Of a stretch of DNA of 64,000 nucleotides, positions 26,992 to 35,624 are shown one piece after another. Source of the DNA: Rhizobium sp. 16-449-1b. Its GTDB lineage: Bacteria; Pseudomonadota; Alphaproteobacteria; Rhizobiales; Rhizobiaceae. The stretch covers positions 186,001-250,000 of the forward strand of contig NZ_JAGHMH010000003.1 of NCBI RefSeq assembly GCF_017741935.1. The letters run 5' to 3'. Under the pieces are notes generated by a model that saw only the letters and a list, made by a program, of their open reading frames with translations, was not told the origin of the DNA and searched no databases. Position numbers and translations under genes: made by a program. Numbering within the stretch: the stretch's first letter is position 1; each line of letters begins with the position of its first letter.

Positions 26992-27999
26992 CTACAGGTT
27001 TGCCACCCTTGCGTCGTGGCGATCCGCGAAATCGTCATTCTCGATCTGCGCAATCCGGCGAAATTCCCCAGGCGGCGCGCCAAAGGATTGCGCGAAGCTG
27101 CGATAGAAGCTGCTCAGATTGTTGAAGCCGCAGGCAAGCGCCACGTCGAGAACGGACCGCTGCGGGCAATTGATGAGCATGCCCTTCGCCCAATCCAGCC
27201 GCGCGGCCAGGATCGATCCCGCCACGCCGACGCCGCTCCGTTCGAAAGCCATGTTGAGCGAGCGGAGCGATACGCCGAGATGATCGGCGATCGCCTGCGG
27301 GGTCAGGCGGGGATTGTCGCAATGACGTGTGATGAATTGCTGCGCCCGCTGCCGCCGCGCATCACGGACCGAGCATTGAAGATCTGGGTGCGCAAGCGGA
27401 TGCAGGCCCTGTGCGATCATCGCCAGCCGAGTCAGGGTGCTGAGCGCCGCCGTGCTGGCGGCGGGCTGCGGACTCTGCATCGCGCAGCACGCGGAGAAAC
27501 AGGCCACAAGCAGGCCGTAGAGCTCGTTCTCGGGGCGCAACAGCACCGGATTGAGCAGCGTGGCGTCATCGAGAAACGGCTTGAAATGGCCGCGCGGAAT
27601 ATAAGCGCAGGTCGTGACCGACTGCTTGGCGAAGGAAACGGTCTGCGGCCCGTCGAGGTCGAGGAGCAGCATGTCTCCGGGCCCGGTGCGCGGAAATGCG
27701 TCATGATAGCCGAAGGTCTGCTCGTAGCTGCCATTGTTCAGCATCGCCAGCAGCAACATCTCGCTGGAGCGCTCGGATATCTCCTTCTCGCTGCGCGCCA
27801 GCACCACGGAGCTCGCCTCGAAATGCGTGAGATAGGCATCTCCGAGCAGGCGGCCGCTGAAGCGCACATGAAAATCATCGTCGTCGAAACGCGATCGCGA
27901 GAGATCGATCAACGGCAGGGGCGAGGCTTCGACAACCTCGTGCAGGTAGACCGACCGACGGCCCTGCGTGACACGGTCGCTATCGATCACATGTTTCAT
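26992..27999 (-). CDS. AraC-family transcriptional regulator
   Basis: The 335-residue protein has an N-terminal AraC-binding-like domain of about 220 residues. A C-terminal pair of helix-turn-helix motifs follows: LTPQAIADHLGVSLRSLNMAF and SVLDVALACGFNNLSSFYRSFAQSFG with the closing PPGEFRR. The ATG at 27999 has an AGGGG site at six bases; an upstream start would add 18 residues. It is divergent from the DUF3311-mctP pair, across an AT-rich gap, and upstream of the LysE gene. Either could be its target; the divergent layout favours mctP. Confidence 0.92.
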   Translation of the reverse strand: MKHVIDSDRVTQGRRSVYLHEVVEASPLPLIDLSRSRFDDDDFHVRFSGRLLGDAYLTHFEASSVVLARSEKEISERSSEMLLLAMLNNGSYEQTFGYHDAFPRTGPGDMLLLDLDGPQTVSFAKQSVTTCAYIPRGHFKPFLDDATLLNPVLLRPENELYGLLVACFSACCAMQSPQPAASTAALSTLTRLAMIAQGLHPLAHPDLQCSVRDARRQRAQQFITRHCDNPRLTPQAIADHLGVSLRSLNMAFERSGVGVAGSILAARLDWAKGMLINCPQRSVLDVALACGFNNLSSFYRSFAQSFGAPPGEFRRIAQIENDDFADRHDARVANL

Positions 28000-28306
28000 C
28001 CGCGCCCCTCTCGCTGAAAACAGACAGCCCTTCGCGCGCGGCGATTTCGCCACGAGCCACCGCCTGGAACCATGTAACGTCAGATTGAAATCAACTTATA
28101 GTATATTAGCAATATTTGAATTGAATGTGAAGGCACGCGAGGAAAGCGGCGCGGCGAGGGAACCTCCGCGCCTAACCTGCTGTCGGTCGCTCACGAACTG
28201 TGTCTTTTTCGCGGCGGGGATGCTTGTCGCGCCGCGCGGCTGGCATATGTCATCTATTTGATAAGACGCGGATAAGCCGCGCCGATCCGCGAAAGGCACT
28301 CTCCCC
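28000..28306. other. Divergent regulatory region between araC-type gene and mctP unit
   Basis: About 300 bases without a gene. The part near 28091-28135 is strongly AT-rich and a likely promoter area. No clear AraC operator repeats were picked out by eye. AAGG about nine bases before 28307 serves the DUF3311 gene. Confidence 0.5.
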
Positions 28307-28504
28307 ATGGACAAAAGATTTGGAACGGCGGCCTGCTGGTTGCTCATCATTCCCTATATCGGGCTGCTCTGGGTCCCCTTCTACAATTTTCACGATCCGG
28401 TTCTTTTCGGCTTCCCCTTCTTCTATTGGTATCAGCTCCTCTGGGTGCCGATCACCGCCTTCCTGACCTGGATCGCCTACCGGAGCATGCGTAATGACGA
28501 CTGA
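28307..28504 (+). CDS. DUF3311 small membrane protein, partner of MctP
   Basis: The 65-residue protein has two membrane helices (AACWLLIIPYIGLLWVPFY and YQLLWVPITAFLTWIAYR). It matches DUF3311, a family almost always encoded directly before sodium/solute symporters of the MctP type. It may be a small accessory subunit, by analogy with other symporter partner proteins, but this is not established. Its end overlaps the mctP start by 11 bases, so translation is coupled. Confidence 0.88.
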   Translation: MDKRFGTAACWLLIIPYIGLLWVPFYNFHDPVLFGFPFFYWYQLLWVPITAFLTWIAYRSMRNDD

Positions 28505-29969
28505 TCTCAACGTCACGGCGCTCAGCGTCTTTATTTTCTTCTTTGTCCTCGTGACTGTCATGGGCTTCGTCGCCTCGCGCTGGCGCCGACCCGAAACCAT
28601 GGCGCATATCGACGAATGGGGCCTCGGCGGTCGCTCCTTCGGCACCTGGATCACCTGGTTCCTGGTTGGTGGCGATTTCTACACCGCCTACACCGTCATC
28701 GCCGTTCCGGCGCTCGTCTATACCGTCGGCGCCTACGGCTTCTTCGCGCTGCCCTATACGATCGTCGTCTATCCTTTCGTCTTCATGGTCATGCCGGTGC
28801 TCTGGAAGCGGGCGCGGGACTTCGGCTATGTCACGGCCGGCGACGTCGTCCATGGCCAGTACGGCTCGCGCGGGCTGGAGCTTGCAGTCGCCGCCACCGG
28901 CGTCATCGCCACCATGCCCTATATCGCTCTGCAGCTCGTCGGCATGACGGCGGCGCTGAAGGCGCTCGGCCTGCATGGCGAGGTGCCGCTCGCCATCGCC
29001 TTCATCGTGCTGGCACTCTACACCTATTCGGCGGGCCTGAGGGCGCCGGCGCTGATCGCCTTCGTCAAGGACATCATGATCTACATCGTGGTGATCGCCG
29101 CCGTGGCGCTGATCCCCTCGAAGCTCGGCGGCTACGCCAATGTCTTCGCTTCCGCCGACGCCGCCTTCCAGGCCAAGGGCTCCGGCAGCCTGCTGCTTGG
29201 CTCCAACCAGTATGTCGCTTATGCGACGCTGGCGCTCGGCTCGGCGCTTGCGGCCTTCATGTATCCGCACACGCTGACGGGCATCTTCGCTTCCAACAGC
29301 GGCAACACCATCCGCAAGAACGCCGTGCTGCTGCCGGCCTACACGCTGCTGCTCGGCCTCTTGGCGCTGCTCGGCTACATGGGCCACGCCGCCGGCCTCA
29401 AGCTCGACAGCGCCAACGATGTAGTGCCCGCGCTGTTCCAGACACTCTTCCCCAGCTGGTTCGCCGGCTTCGCCTTCGCGGCGATCGCGATCGGCGCGCT
29501 GGTGCCGGCGGCGGTGATGTCGATCGGCGCCGCCAACCTGTTCACCCGCAACTTCTGGAAGGCCTATGTAAACCCCCAGGTGACGGATGCGGGCGAAGCG
29601 AAGGTCGCGAAGATGACCTCGCTGATCGTCAAGGTCGGCGCCCTGCTGGTCATTATCTTCCTCCCCACCCAGTTCGCCCTCGACCTGCAGCTCCTCGGCG
29701 GCATCTGGATCCTGCAAACGCTGCCGGCCCTGGTCTTCGGCCTCTACACCAACTGGTTCCGCGCCCCCGGCCTTCTCGCCGGCTGGTTCGTCGGCTTCTT
29801 CGGCGGCACGCTGCTGGTCTGGATCAACGGCCTGAAGCCGCTGCAGCCGGTGACGATGGGCGAGACCTCGTTCACGATCTATATCGGGCTGCTGGCGCTG
29901 GCGGTGAATATCATCGTCGCGGTGGTGGTGAACGCCGTGGTGCCGGGCAAGGCGGTGGCTCGGGCTTGA
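28494..29969 (+). CDS. mctP: Monocarboxylate uptake permease of the sodium/solute symporter family
   Basis: The 491-residue protein has about 13 membrane helices and the SSS-family pattern. The first loop carries DEWGLGGRSFGTW, and GDFYTAYTVIAVPALVYTVG follows. The MctP family of rhizobia takes up lactate, pyruvate, propionate and alanine across the inner membrane. In Rhizobium leguminosarum it is controlled by a two-component system; here an AraC-type gene is the divergent neighbour instead. The start overlaps the DUF3311 gene. A long antisense frame is a GC-skew shadow. Confidence 0.92.
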   Translation: MTTDLNVTALSVFIFFFVLVTVMGFVASRWRRPETMAHIDEWGLGGRSFGTWITWFLVGGDFYTAYTVIAVPALVYTVGAYGFFALPYTIVVYPFVFMVMPVLWKRARDFGYVTAGDVVHGQYGSRGLELAVAATGVIATMPYIALQLVGMTAALKALGLHGEVPLAIAFIVLALYTYSAGLRAPALIAFVKDIMIYIVVIAAVALIPSKLGGYANVFASADAAFQAKGSGSLLLGSNQYVAYATLALGSALAAFMYPHTLTGIFASNSGNTIRKNAVLLPAYTLLLGLLALLGYMGHAAGLKLDSANDVVPALFQTLFPSWFAGFAFAAIAIGALVPAAVMSIGAANLFTRNFWKAYVNPQVTDAGEAKVAKMTSLIVKVGALLVIIFLPTQFALDLQLLGGIWILQTLPALVFGLYTNWFRAPGLLAGWFVGFFGGTLLVWINGLKPLQPVTMGETSFTIYIGLLALAVNIIVAVVVNAVVPGKAVARA

Positions 29970-30021
29970 GCGTGTTGTGAGGGGAGGGCTGCGGGTGAGC
30001 CGTGGCCCTGTTACCATGACG

Positions 30022-30459
30022 TCAAGCGCGAAGCAGCCGACTGTCGAAAGGATAGCGTTTCACGTTTTCGATCACGATTTCGCCCGCTCTGGGGTGCGAT
30101 GGATTGATCAGCAGGTTGCGTGCCTCGGGCATGATGGCCGAGGTGACCCGGATGAGGCAAACGGTCTGATCTTGTAGAAGACGGTCACCAGCTATCCGCG
30201 TCCCATTGATATCGTTGAGGTCCACGTCGTCAGCACCGACGTCGGTGATATCGATATCGTCGGGGCAAGTGATCTTCAGCAGCTGAAAATCCCGGGGAAG
30301 CTGGCTGACATCGATCTGAACCAGAATTTCAAGCAAGGCCGTTGATGGGTGGTCACAGCAATAGACAACAGGCGTTCCAAGATTGTGCCAACGGCCTGGA
30401 GCGACGAGACCGCCGCGTCCGGATAGATCGGCATAATTGGAAATTCGCCACAGGAACAT
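30022..30459 (-). CDS. RES-domain toxin
   Basis: The 145-residue protein has the RES family residues. Arg and nearby Gly-Arg-Trp sit in LWRISNYAD and APGRWHNLG, Glu in ALLEIL and the Ser in NPSHPRAG. RES toxins break down NAD+ and so stop growth. The gene follows the Xre antitoxin by two bases, the usual antitoxin-toxin order for this family. The domain looks intact. It converges with mctP across about 50 bases. Confidence 0.92.
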   Translation of the reverse strand: MFLWRISNYADLSGRGGLVAPGRWHNLGTPVVYCCDHPSTALLEILVQIDVSQLPRDFQLLKITCPDDIDITDVGADDVDLNDINGTRIAGDRLLQDQTVCLIRVTSAIMPEARNLLINPSHPRAGEIVIENVKRYPFDSRLLRA

Positions 30460-30461
30460 CG

Positions 30462-30875
30462 TCAGATGTAGATCCCGAAGTCGATCTGATGCAGAGCCTG
30501 CTCAACCAGAAGAGCGCCGGTCTCCGATTCCAAAAGATCGATCGGGACGATGCCCTGCATTCCGCGATTGGGCTTGCGGAGCCATCTGCGTGCGATTTCG
30601 GAATCGCCAAAAACGCGCTCCGCCATGGTCATGATGCGCACCAGCCGCAGCGCGCTGTCATTCTCTTCGACAGTGAGCGGCTGATGACTTCCGATCCGTC
30701 TTGTCAGCGTTCGGCGCGGTGCGACGAGGCGATAGATTTCATCCATGCTGAAGCCGAGTTGGGTGAGGTCGAAGACCGACGACCCGTCATAGACGCGCAC
30801 TTGGCCGTGCGAAGCGATCTTCAGCCGCTCCTGGATTGTCATGGCGTCCTGCTCGGCTGCCTTTGTCGCCACCAT
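30462..30875 (-). CDS. Xre/MbcA/ParS-type antitoxin
   Basis: The 137-residue protein has the two-part plan of RES-linked antitoxins. An N-terminal Xre-like helix-turn-helix spans the LTQLGFSMDEIYRLVAPRRTL stretch. A C-terminal DUF2384 toxin-binding part has DSALRLVRIMTMAERVFGD, RWLRKPNRGMQG and the ending ETGALLVEQALHQIDFG. It binds the RES toxin and represses the operon. ATG at 30875 has a perfect AGGAGG; upstream starts are less likely. Confidence 0.9.
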   Translation of the reverse strand: MVATKAAEQDAMTIQERLKIASHGQVRVYDGSSVFDLTQLGFSMDEIYRLVAPRRTLTRRIGSHQPLTVEENDSALRLVRIMTMAERVFGDSEIARRWLRKPNRGMQGIVPIDLLESETGALLVEQALHQIDFGIYI

Positions 30876-31184
30876 CGAAGCCTCCTGTGCCAATTGCCCA
30901 TAAATATAAGCGCAAATGGCCAGACTGCAAATGCCGGCTTTCGGTGGTCGATCTCCTCTTCCTTTTCCCACCAAAAGCGCCTATGAACCGGCGCGATGAA
31001 CACATTCCGGCTGGCGATCACGATACGAATTATCGGCCCGGCCTTCCGCGCGCGCTAAGCGGCCGGAAGGTCCGGGTTTTCGGCGCTCGACCTCAGAGCG
31101 CTTCCGCCACCACGATATTTCCAAGTCCGTTGCGCCCGTTTGCGAGGCGTAAAGCACGATCGCTAGAAGAGACGATTGCCAGAC
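30876..31184. other. Divergent region between RES/Xre module and ileS
   Basis: Roughly 310 bases with no supported gene. The left end, around 30890-30940, is AT-rich and likely carries the antitoxin promoter on the minus strand. A GC-rich stem-loop lies at 31037-31076. Nothing like a T-box or other known leader was recognised before ileS. Confidence 0.5.
31037..31080 (+). terminator. Possible attenuator or terminator hairpin upstream of ileS
   Basis: CCCGGCCTTCC pairs with GGAAGGTCCGGG around a GC-rich loop, with one bulged base, and TTTT follows. It lies about 105 bases before the ileS start. It may end transcripts arriving from upstream or form a leader hairpin; the function is a guess. 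Confidence 0.35.
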
Positions 31185-34085
31185 ATGACCGATACAGCCG
31201 AAAAGATCGATTACTCCAAGACCCTCTATCTCCCCGAAACCGATTTCCCGATGCGCGCCGGCCTGCCGCAGAAGGAGCCGGAAACCGTTGCCCGCTGGCA
31301 GGAGATGGGCCTCTACAAGAAGCTGCGCGCATCCGCCGCCGGCCGTGAGAAATTCGTCCTCCACGACGGCCCCCCCTATGCCAACGGCAACATCCACATC
31401 GGCCACGCGCTGAACAAGATCCTGAAAGACGTCATCAACCGCTCGTTCCAGATGCGCGGCTTCGACGCCAATTACGTTCCCGGCTGGGATTGCCACGGCC
31501 TTCCGATCGAGTGGAAGATCGAGGAAGAGAACTACCGCGCCAAGGGCAAGGCGAAGCCCGACCTCAAGCAGGCCGACGCGATGATCGAGTTCCGCAAGGA
31601 ATGCCGCGCCTATGCCGAAAAGTGGATCAAGATCCAGGGCGACGAGTTCAAGCGCTTGGGCATCGAGGGCGATTTCGACAATCCATACCTGACGATGAAC
31701 TTCCACGCCGAAAGCCGCATCGCCGGCGAACTCTTGAAGATCGCCATGAGCGGCCAGCTCTACCGCGGCTCGAAGCCGATCATGTGGTCGGTGGTCGAGC
31801 GCACGGCGCTGGCAGAGGCCGAGGTCGAATACCACGACGTCGAGAGTGATATGATCTGGGTGAAGTTCCCGGTCGTGGGTGGCGCCGGCGAGCTGGCCGA
31901 TGCCCATGTCGTCATCTGGACGACAACGCCGTGGACGATCCCCGGCAACCGCGCCATCGCCTACTCGCCGAAGGTCGCCTACGGTCTCTATGAGGTCACG
32001 GCTGCTGAAAACGACTTCGGCCCGCAGTCTGGCGAGAAGCTGATCTTCGCCGACGCGCTGGCCGAAGAGTCCGCAAAGAAGGCCAAGCTCACCTTCAAGC
32101 GCCTGCGCGGCCTCTCTGCCGACGAGATGGCATCAATCACGACCGCCCACCCGCTCAAGGGCCTCGGCGGCGGCTATGAATTCGACGTACCACTGCTTGC
32201 CGGTGACCACGTCACCGATGACGCCGGTACCGGCTTCGTCCACACCGCCCCGTCGCATGGCCGCGAAGACTTCGAGGCCTGGATGTCCTCCGCCAAGGAG
32301 CTGGAAGCCAGGGGTATCGACACGCGCATCCCGTTCCCGGTCGACGACAGCGGCACCTACACAGCTGACGCCCCCGGCTTCGAGGGTGCCCGCGTCATGG
32401 ACGACAACGGCAAGAAGGGCGATGCCAACGAGCGCGTCATCAAGACGTTGATCGAGCGCAACGCGCTGTTTGCCCGTGGCCGCCTGAAGCATTCCTATCC
32501 GCATTCCTGGCGCTCCAAGAAGCCGATCATCTTCCGCAACACGCCGCAGTGGTTCGTCTACATGGACAAGGACCTCAAGGACGGCACGACGCTGCGCACC
32601 CGTGCGCTGAACGCCATCGACGACACCCGCTTTGTACCCGCTGCCGGCCAGAACCGCCTGCGCGCCATGATCGAGCAGCGTCCTGACTGGGTTCTCTCGC
32701 GCCAGCGCGCCTGGGGCGTTCCGATCTGCGTCTTCGCCGATGAGGACGGCAACGTCCTGCAGGACGAAGAGGTCAACAATCGCATCCTCGAAGCCTTCGA
32801 CGTCGAGGGTGCCGATGCCTGGTTCGCCGAAGGCGCCAAGGATCGCTTCCTCGGCAACGGTCACGACCACGCCAAGTGGACCCAGGTCATGGACATCCTC
32901 GATGTCTGGTTCGACAGTGGCTCGACCCACACCTTTACGCTCGAAGACCGCCCTGATCTCAAGTGGCCGGCCGATCTCTATCTCGAAGGCTCCGACCAGC
33001 ATCGCGGCTGGTTCCACTCGTCGCTCCTGGAATCGGCCGCGACCCGTGGCCGCGCGCCCTATAACGCCGTCCTCACCCATGGCTTCACCATGGACGAGAA
33101 GGGCGAGAAGATGTCGAAGTCCAAGGGCAACGTCACCTCGCCGCAGGAGATCATGAAGGATGCCGGCGCCGACATCCTGCGCCTCTGGGTCATGACATCA
33201 GACTACGCCGACGACCTGCGCGTCGGCAAGACGATCATCCAGACCAATGTCGATGCCTACAGAAAGCTGCGCAACACTATCCGCTGGATGCTCGGCACGC
33301 TGGCGCACGACAAGGGCGAGACATTCGAAGTCTCCGAAATGCCGGAGCTGGAGCAGCTGATGCTCCATCGTCTGGCCGAACTCGACCAGCTGGTGCGCGA
33401 GAATTACGACGCCTTCGACTTCAAGAAGATCGCCCGCGCGCTGATCGACTTCGCCAATGTCGAGCTCTCGGCCTTCTATTTCGACGTCCGCAAGGATGCG
33501 CTCTATTGCGACGCGCCGTCGAGCCTGCGCCGCCGCGCCTCGCTGCATGTCATCCGCAACATCTTCGATTGCATGGTGACCTGGCTTGCCCCGATGCTGC
33601 CCTTCACCACCGAAGAGGCATGGCTGTCGCGCAACCCCGGTGCCGTCTCCGTCCACCTCGAGCAGTTCCCCGAAATTCCAGGCAACTGGAAGAACGATGC
33701 GCTGGCCGAGAAGTGGAAGAAGATCCGCGCTGTCCGCACCGTCGTTACTGGTGCTCTGGAAATCGAGCGCAAGGACAAGCGCATCGGCTCCTCGCTGGAA
33801 GCGGCTCCGGTCGTTCATATCGCCGATGCCGAGCTCCTGAAGGCGCTTGAAGGCCAGGACTTCGAGGAGATCTGCATCACCTCGGGCGTCGTCATCGCGG
33901 CCAACGAAGGCCCGTCCGACGCGTTCCGCCTTCCTGAAGTAGCCGGCGTTAGCGTCGAGCCGAAGCTTGCGGAAGGTGAAAAGTGCGCCCGCTCGTGGCG
34001 GATCACGACGGATGTCGGCTCGGATCCCGAGTATCCCGACGTTTCCGCCCGCGATGCCGCCGCATTGCGCGAACTTGCGGCATAA
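31185..34085 (+). CDS. ileS: Isoleucyl-tRNA synthetase
   Basis: The 966-residue class I synthetase has the HIGH motif in [11 protein letters not shown] and the KMSKS motif in [11 protein letters not shown]. Between them lies an editing domain ([28 protein letters not shown]). It charges tRNA-Ile in the cytoplasm. At the C-terminus, where most bacterial enzymes carry a zinc finger with paired cysteines, this protein reads KCARSW then YPDVSARDA, so at least three of the usual four ligands are absent. An in-frame TTG lies nine bases upstream; ATG at 31185 is preferred. Confidence 0.97.
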   Translation: MTDTAEKIDYSKTLYLPETDFPMRAGLPQKEPETVARWQEMGLYKKLRASAAGREKFVLHDGPPYANGNIHIGHALNKILKDVINRSFQMRGFDANYVPGWDCHGLPIEWKIEEENYRAKGKAKPDLKQADAMIEFRKECRAYAEKWIKIQGDEFKRLGIEGDFDNPYLTMNFHAESRIAGELLKIAMSGQLYRGSKPIMWSVVERTALAEAEVEYHDVESDMIWVKFPVVGGAGELADAHVVIWTTTPWTIPGNRAIAYSPKVAYGLYEVTAAENDFGPQSGEKLIFADALAEESAKKAKLTFKRLRGLSADEMASITTAHPLKGLGGGYEFDVPLLAGDHVTDDAGTGFVHTAPSHGREDFEAWMSSAKELEARGIDTRIPFPVDDSGTYTADAPGFEGARVMDDNGKKGDANERVIKTLIERNALFARGRLKHSYPHSWRSKKPIIFRNTPQWFVYMDKDLKDGTTLRTRALNAIDDTRFVPAAGQNRLRAMIEQRPDWVLSRQRAWGVPICVFADEDGNVLQDEEVNNRILEAFDVEGADAWFAEGAKDRFLGNGHDHAKWTQVMDILDVWFDSGSTHTFTLEDRPDLKWPADLYLEGSDQHRGWFHSSLLESAATRGRAPYNAVLTHGFTMDEKGEKMSKSKGNVTSPQEIMKDAGADILRLWVMTSDYADDLRVGKTIIQTNVDAYRKLRNTIRWMLGTLAHDKGETFEVSEMPELEQLMLHRLAELDQLVRENYDAFDFKKIARALIDFANVELSAFYFDVRKDALYCDAPSSLRRRASLHVIRNIFDCMVTWLAPMLPFTTEEAWLSRNPGAVSVHLEQFPEIPGNWKNDALAEKWKKIRAVRTVVTGALEIERKDKRIGSSLEAAPVVHIADAELLKALEGQDFEEICITSGVVIAANEGPSDAFRLPEVAGVSVEPKLAEGEKCARSWRITTDVGSDPEYPDVSARDAAALRELAA

Positions 34086-34096
34086 ACCGAAGAAAG

Positions 34097-34134
34097 TTAC
34101 CGGATGAATTGCGCTATCGCGGTTCATCCGGTAA
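34097..34134. terminator. Inverted repeat after ileS
   Basis: A perfect 12 bp stem, TTACCGGATGAA and TTCATCCGGTAA, with a 14-base loop, located 12 bases past the ileS stop. There is no T-run, so it is either a Rho-assisted terminator or a protein-binding palindrome before the lipoprotein gene. Confidence 0.45.
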
Positions 34135-34222
34135 AAGCTGCCTGAAATTGGCCGGATTTTTCCGTCACGGGGAGGATGTCCGGTTGAGCATTGACTGCAC
34201 CGGCATGGCTGGAAGGGTTTTC

Positions 34223-34852
34223 ATGTTATCGAAGCGTTGGTTCCGTTTGGGCGCATGCCTGACTGTTGCGATGGCAGGCACTGCGATGATGTCGAGCTGC
34301 ACGAGCGGCCCCCGCTACGGCACGGACAAGACGGCATTCGAGCAGCTGACCGATGACCTTGGCCAATCCACTTCGCTGACCGGCACCGAACCCAAGAACA
34401 AGGGCGTGAAGTACAATCCGCGTCCGGGCCTTGTGGTTCCCAAGGCAGGCGACAAGGAAAACCTGGTCGCGCCGCAGGAATCGATCGCCAGCAAGGATAA
34501 CCCGCAGTGGGTCGAATCGCCTGAGGAAACCCGCGCCCGTCTCGTCAAGGAAGCCGACGAGAACAGCGACAAGTCCGGCTACCAGTCGCCGCTCGCCAAC
34601 AACGAGGTCGAAGGCGGTCGTCGCACGACGGAAGCCCAGGCCAAGGCCTTCCGCGAAGCCCGCGCCATCCAGAAGGGCGCTTATATCGACCAGCGCCGCT
34701 ACATCTCTGACCCGCCGACCGAATACCGCCAGGTCGACGACCCCACCAAGCTCGACGATCTCGGCGAGCCTGAGCTGAAGAAGATGAAGAAGAAGAAAAA
34801 GGACGCCGCCGTCGCCGGCTCCGGCAAGCAGTGGTGGAACCTGCTGCAGTAA
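34223..34852 (+). CDS. Putative lipoprotein of unknown function
   Basis: The 209-residue protein begins with a signal peptide (LGACLTVAMAGTAMM) followed by SSCTSG, a usable though not canonical lipobox, so attachment to the membrane through that cysteine is likely. The rest is hydrophilic and charged, with no recognised domain. It ends in a run of lysines (KKMKKKKKD) and GKQWWNLLQ. ATG at 34223 follows GGAAGGG. The sequence resembles conserved rhizobial lipoproteins found after ileS. A role in the envelope is inferred only. Confidence 0.8.
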   Translation: MLSKRWFRLGACLTVAMAGTAMMSSCTSGPRYGTDKTAFEQLTDDLGQSTSLTGTEPKNKGVKYNPRPGLVVPKAGDKENLVAPQESIASKDNPQWVESPEETRARLVKEADENSDKSGYQSPLANNEVEGGRRTTEAQAKAFREARAIQKGAYIDQRRYISDPPTEYRQVDDPTKLDDLGEPELKKMKKKKKDAAVAGSGKQWWNLLQ

Positions 34853-34923
34853 GGTTTGGGGCGGGGATTAATCTCCGGTTTCTGAGTTTCGTTCGGCAGT
34901 GATGCTGGCGTGGTTCCGTGCGG

Positions 34924-35076
34924 CACCCCCCTCTGTCCTGCCGGACATCTCCCCCACAAGGGGGGAGATCGACTCGCGGTTAAGGTCTACGCCAAGCACT
35001 TGAGGTGGAGCGAGCGGATGCTCCTAGCCAATCTCCCCACCTGTGGGGGAGATGCCCGGCAGGGCAGAGGGGGGTA
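34924..35076. repeat. RIME-like palindromic repeat, copy C
   Basis: A 153 bp copy with the standard arms (CACCCCCCTCTGTCCTGCC to GGCAGGGCAGAGGGGGGTA). The core carries TCTACGCCAAGCAC and GGAGCGAGCGG in the same orientation as copies A, B and D. It lies between the convergent lipoprotein and tadA genes, where its hairpins could end both transcripts. Confidence 0.88.
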
Positions 35077-35103
35077 CCCCAGGGCACACCCTATCCATGG
35101 CCC

Positions 35104-35553
35104 CTAATCCCGCTTCCCCTGAAAGAACCCCCGCAGGATCTCCGCCGCCTGCACCTCGCTCATCCCGGAATACACCTCCGGCGCATGATGACACGTCGGC
35201 TGTGCGTAAAACCGCACCCCGCTGTCCACGCCACCACCCTTTGGATCTTCCGCCCCATAATAAAGCCGACGGATGCGGGCGAACGAGATCGCCGCCGCGC
35301 ACATCGTGCAGGGTTCCAGCGTCACGTAGAGATCAGCACCCGTCAGTCGCTCCTGGCCCAGCGCCTCGCAGGCCATGCGGATGGCGGCCACTTCGGCATG
35401 CGCGGTGATGTCGTTGAGCTCGCGGGTGCGGTTGCCGGATGAGGCAATCACGGCTCCATCGAGGACGACGACTGCGCCGATCGGCACCTCGCCGCGCGCG
35501 CCCGCGGCACGCGCCTCCTCAAGCGCCAGCTCCATAAATTGATTTGTCTTCAC
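35104..35553 (-). CDS. tadA: tRNA-specific adenosine deaminase
   Basis: The 149-residue protein converts the wobble adenosine of tRNA-Arg(ACG) to inosine. The zinc deaminase signature is complete: HAEVAAIR (zinc His and catalytic Glu) and PCTMC (two zinc Cys). The frame reaches further upstream, but GTG at 35553 gives the family's usual start (KTNQFMELALEEA); ATG at 35535 is an alternative. It is divergent from the pseudouridine synthase gene. The convergent repeat copy C lies just beyond its end. Confidence 0.94.
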   Translation of the reverse strand: MKTNQFMELALEEARAAGARGEVPIGAVVVLDGAVIASSGNRTRELNDITAHAEVAAIRMACEALGQERLTGADLYVTLEPCTMCAAAISFARIRRLYYGAEDPKGGGVDSGVRFYAQPTCHHAPEVYSGMSEVQAAEILRGFFQGKRD

Positions 35554-35624
35554 GATCCGACAATTTCCACTTAACCGCAGGGGCGCGAACTGATAGAAGG
35601 CCCCAAAAGGCAGGCAAACAACAA

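Noticed and set aside
28452..30017. 521-codon minus-strand frame opposite mctP
   Set aside because: It is very rich in Asp, Glu, Arg and Gly without a domain, the usual antisense artefact of a GC-rich membrane-protein gene.
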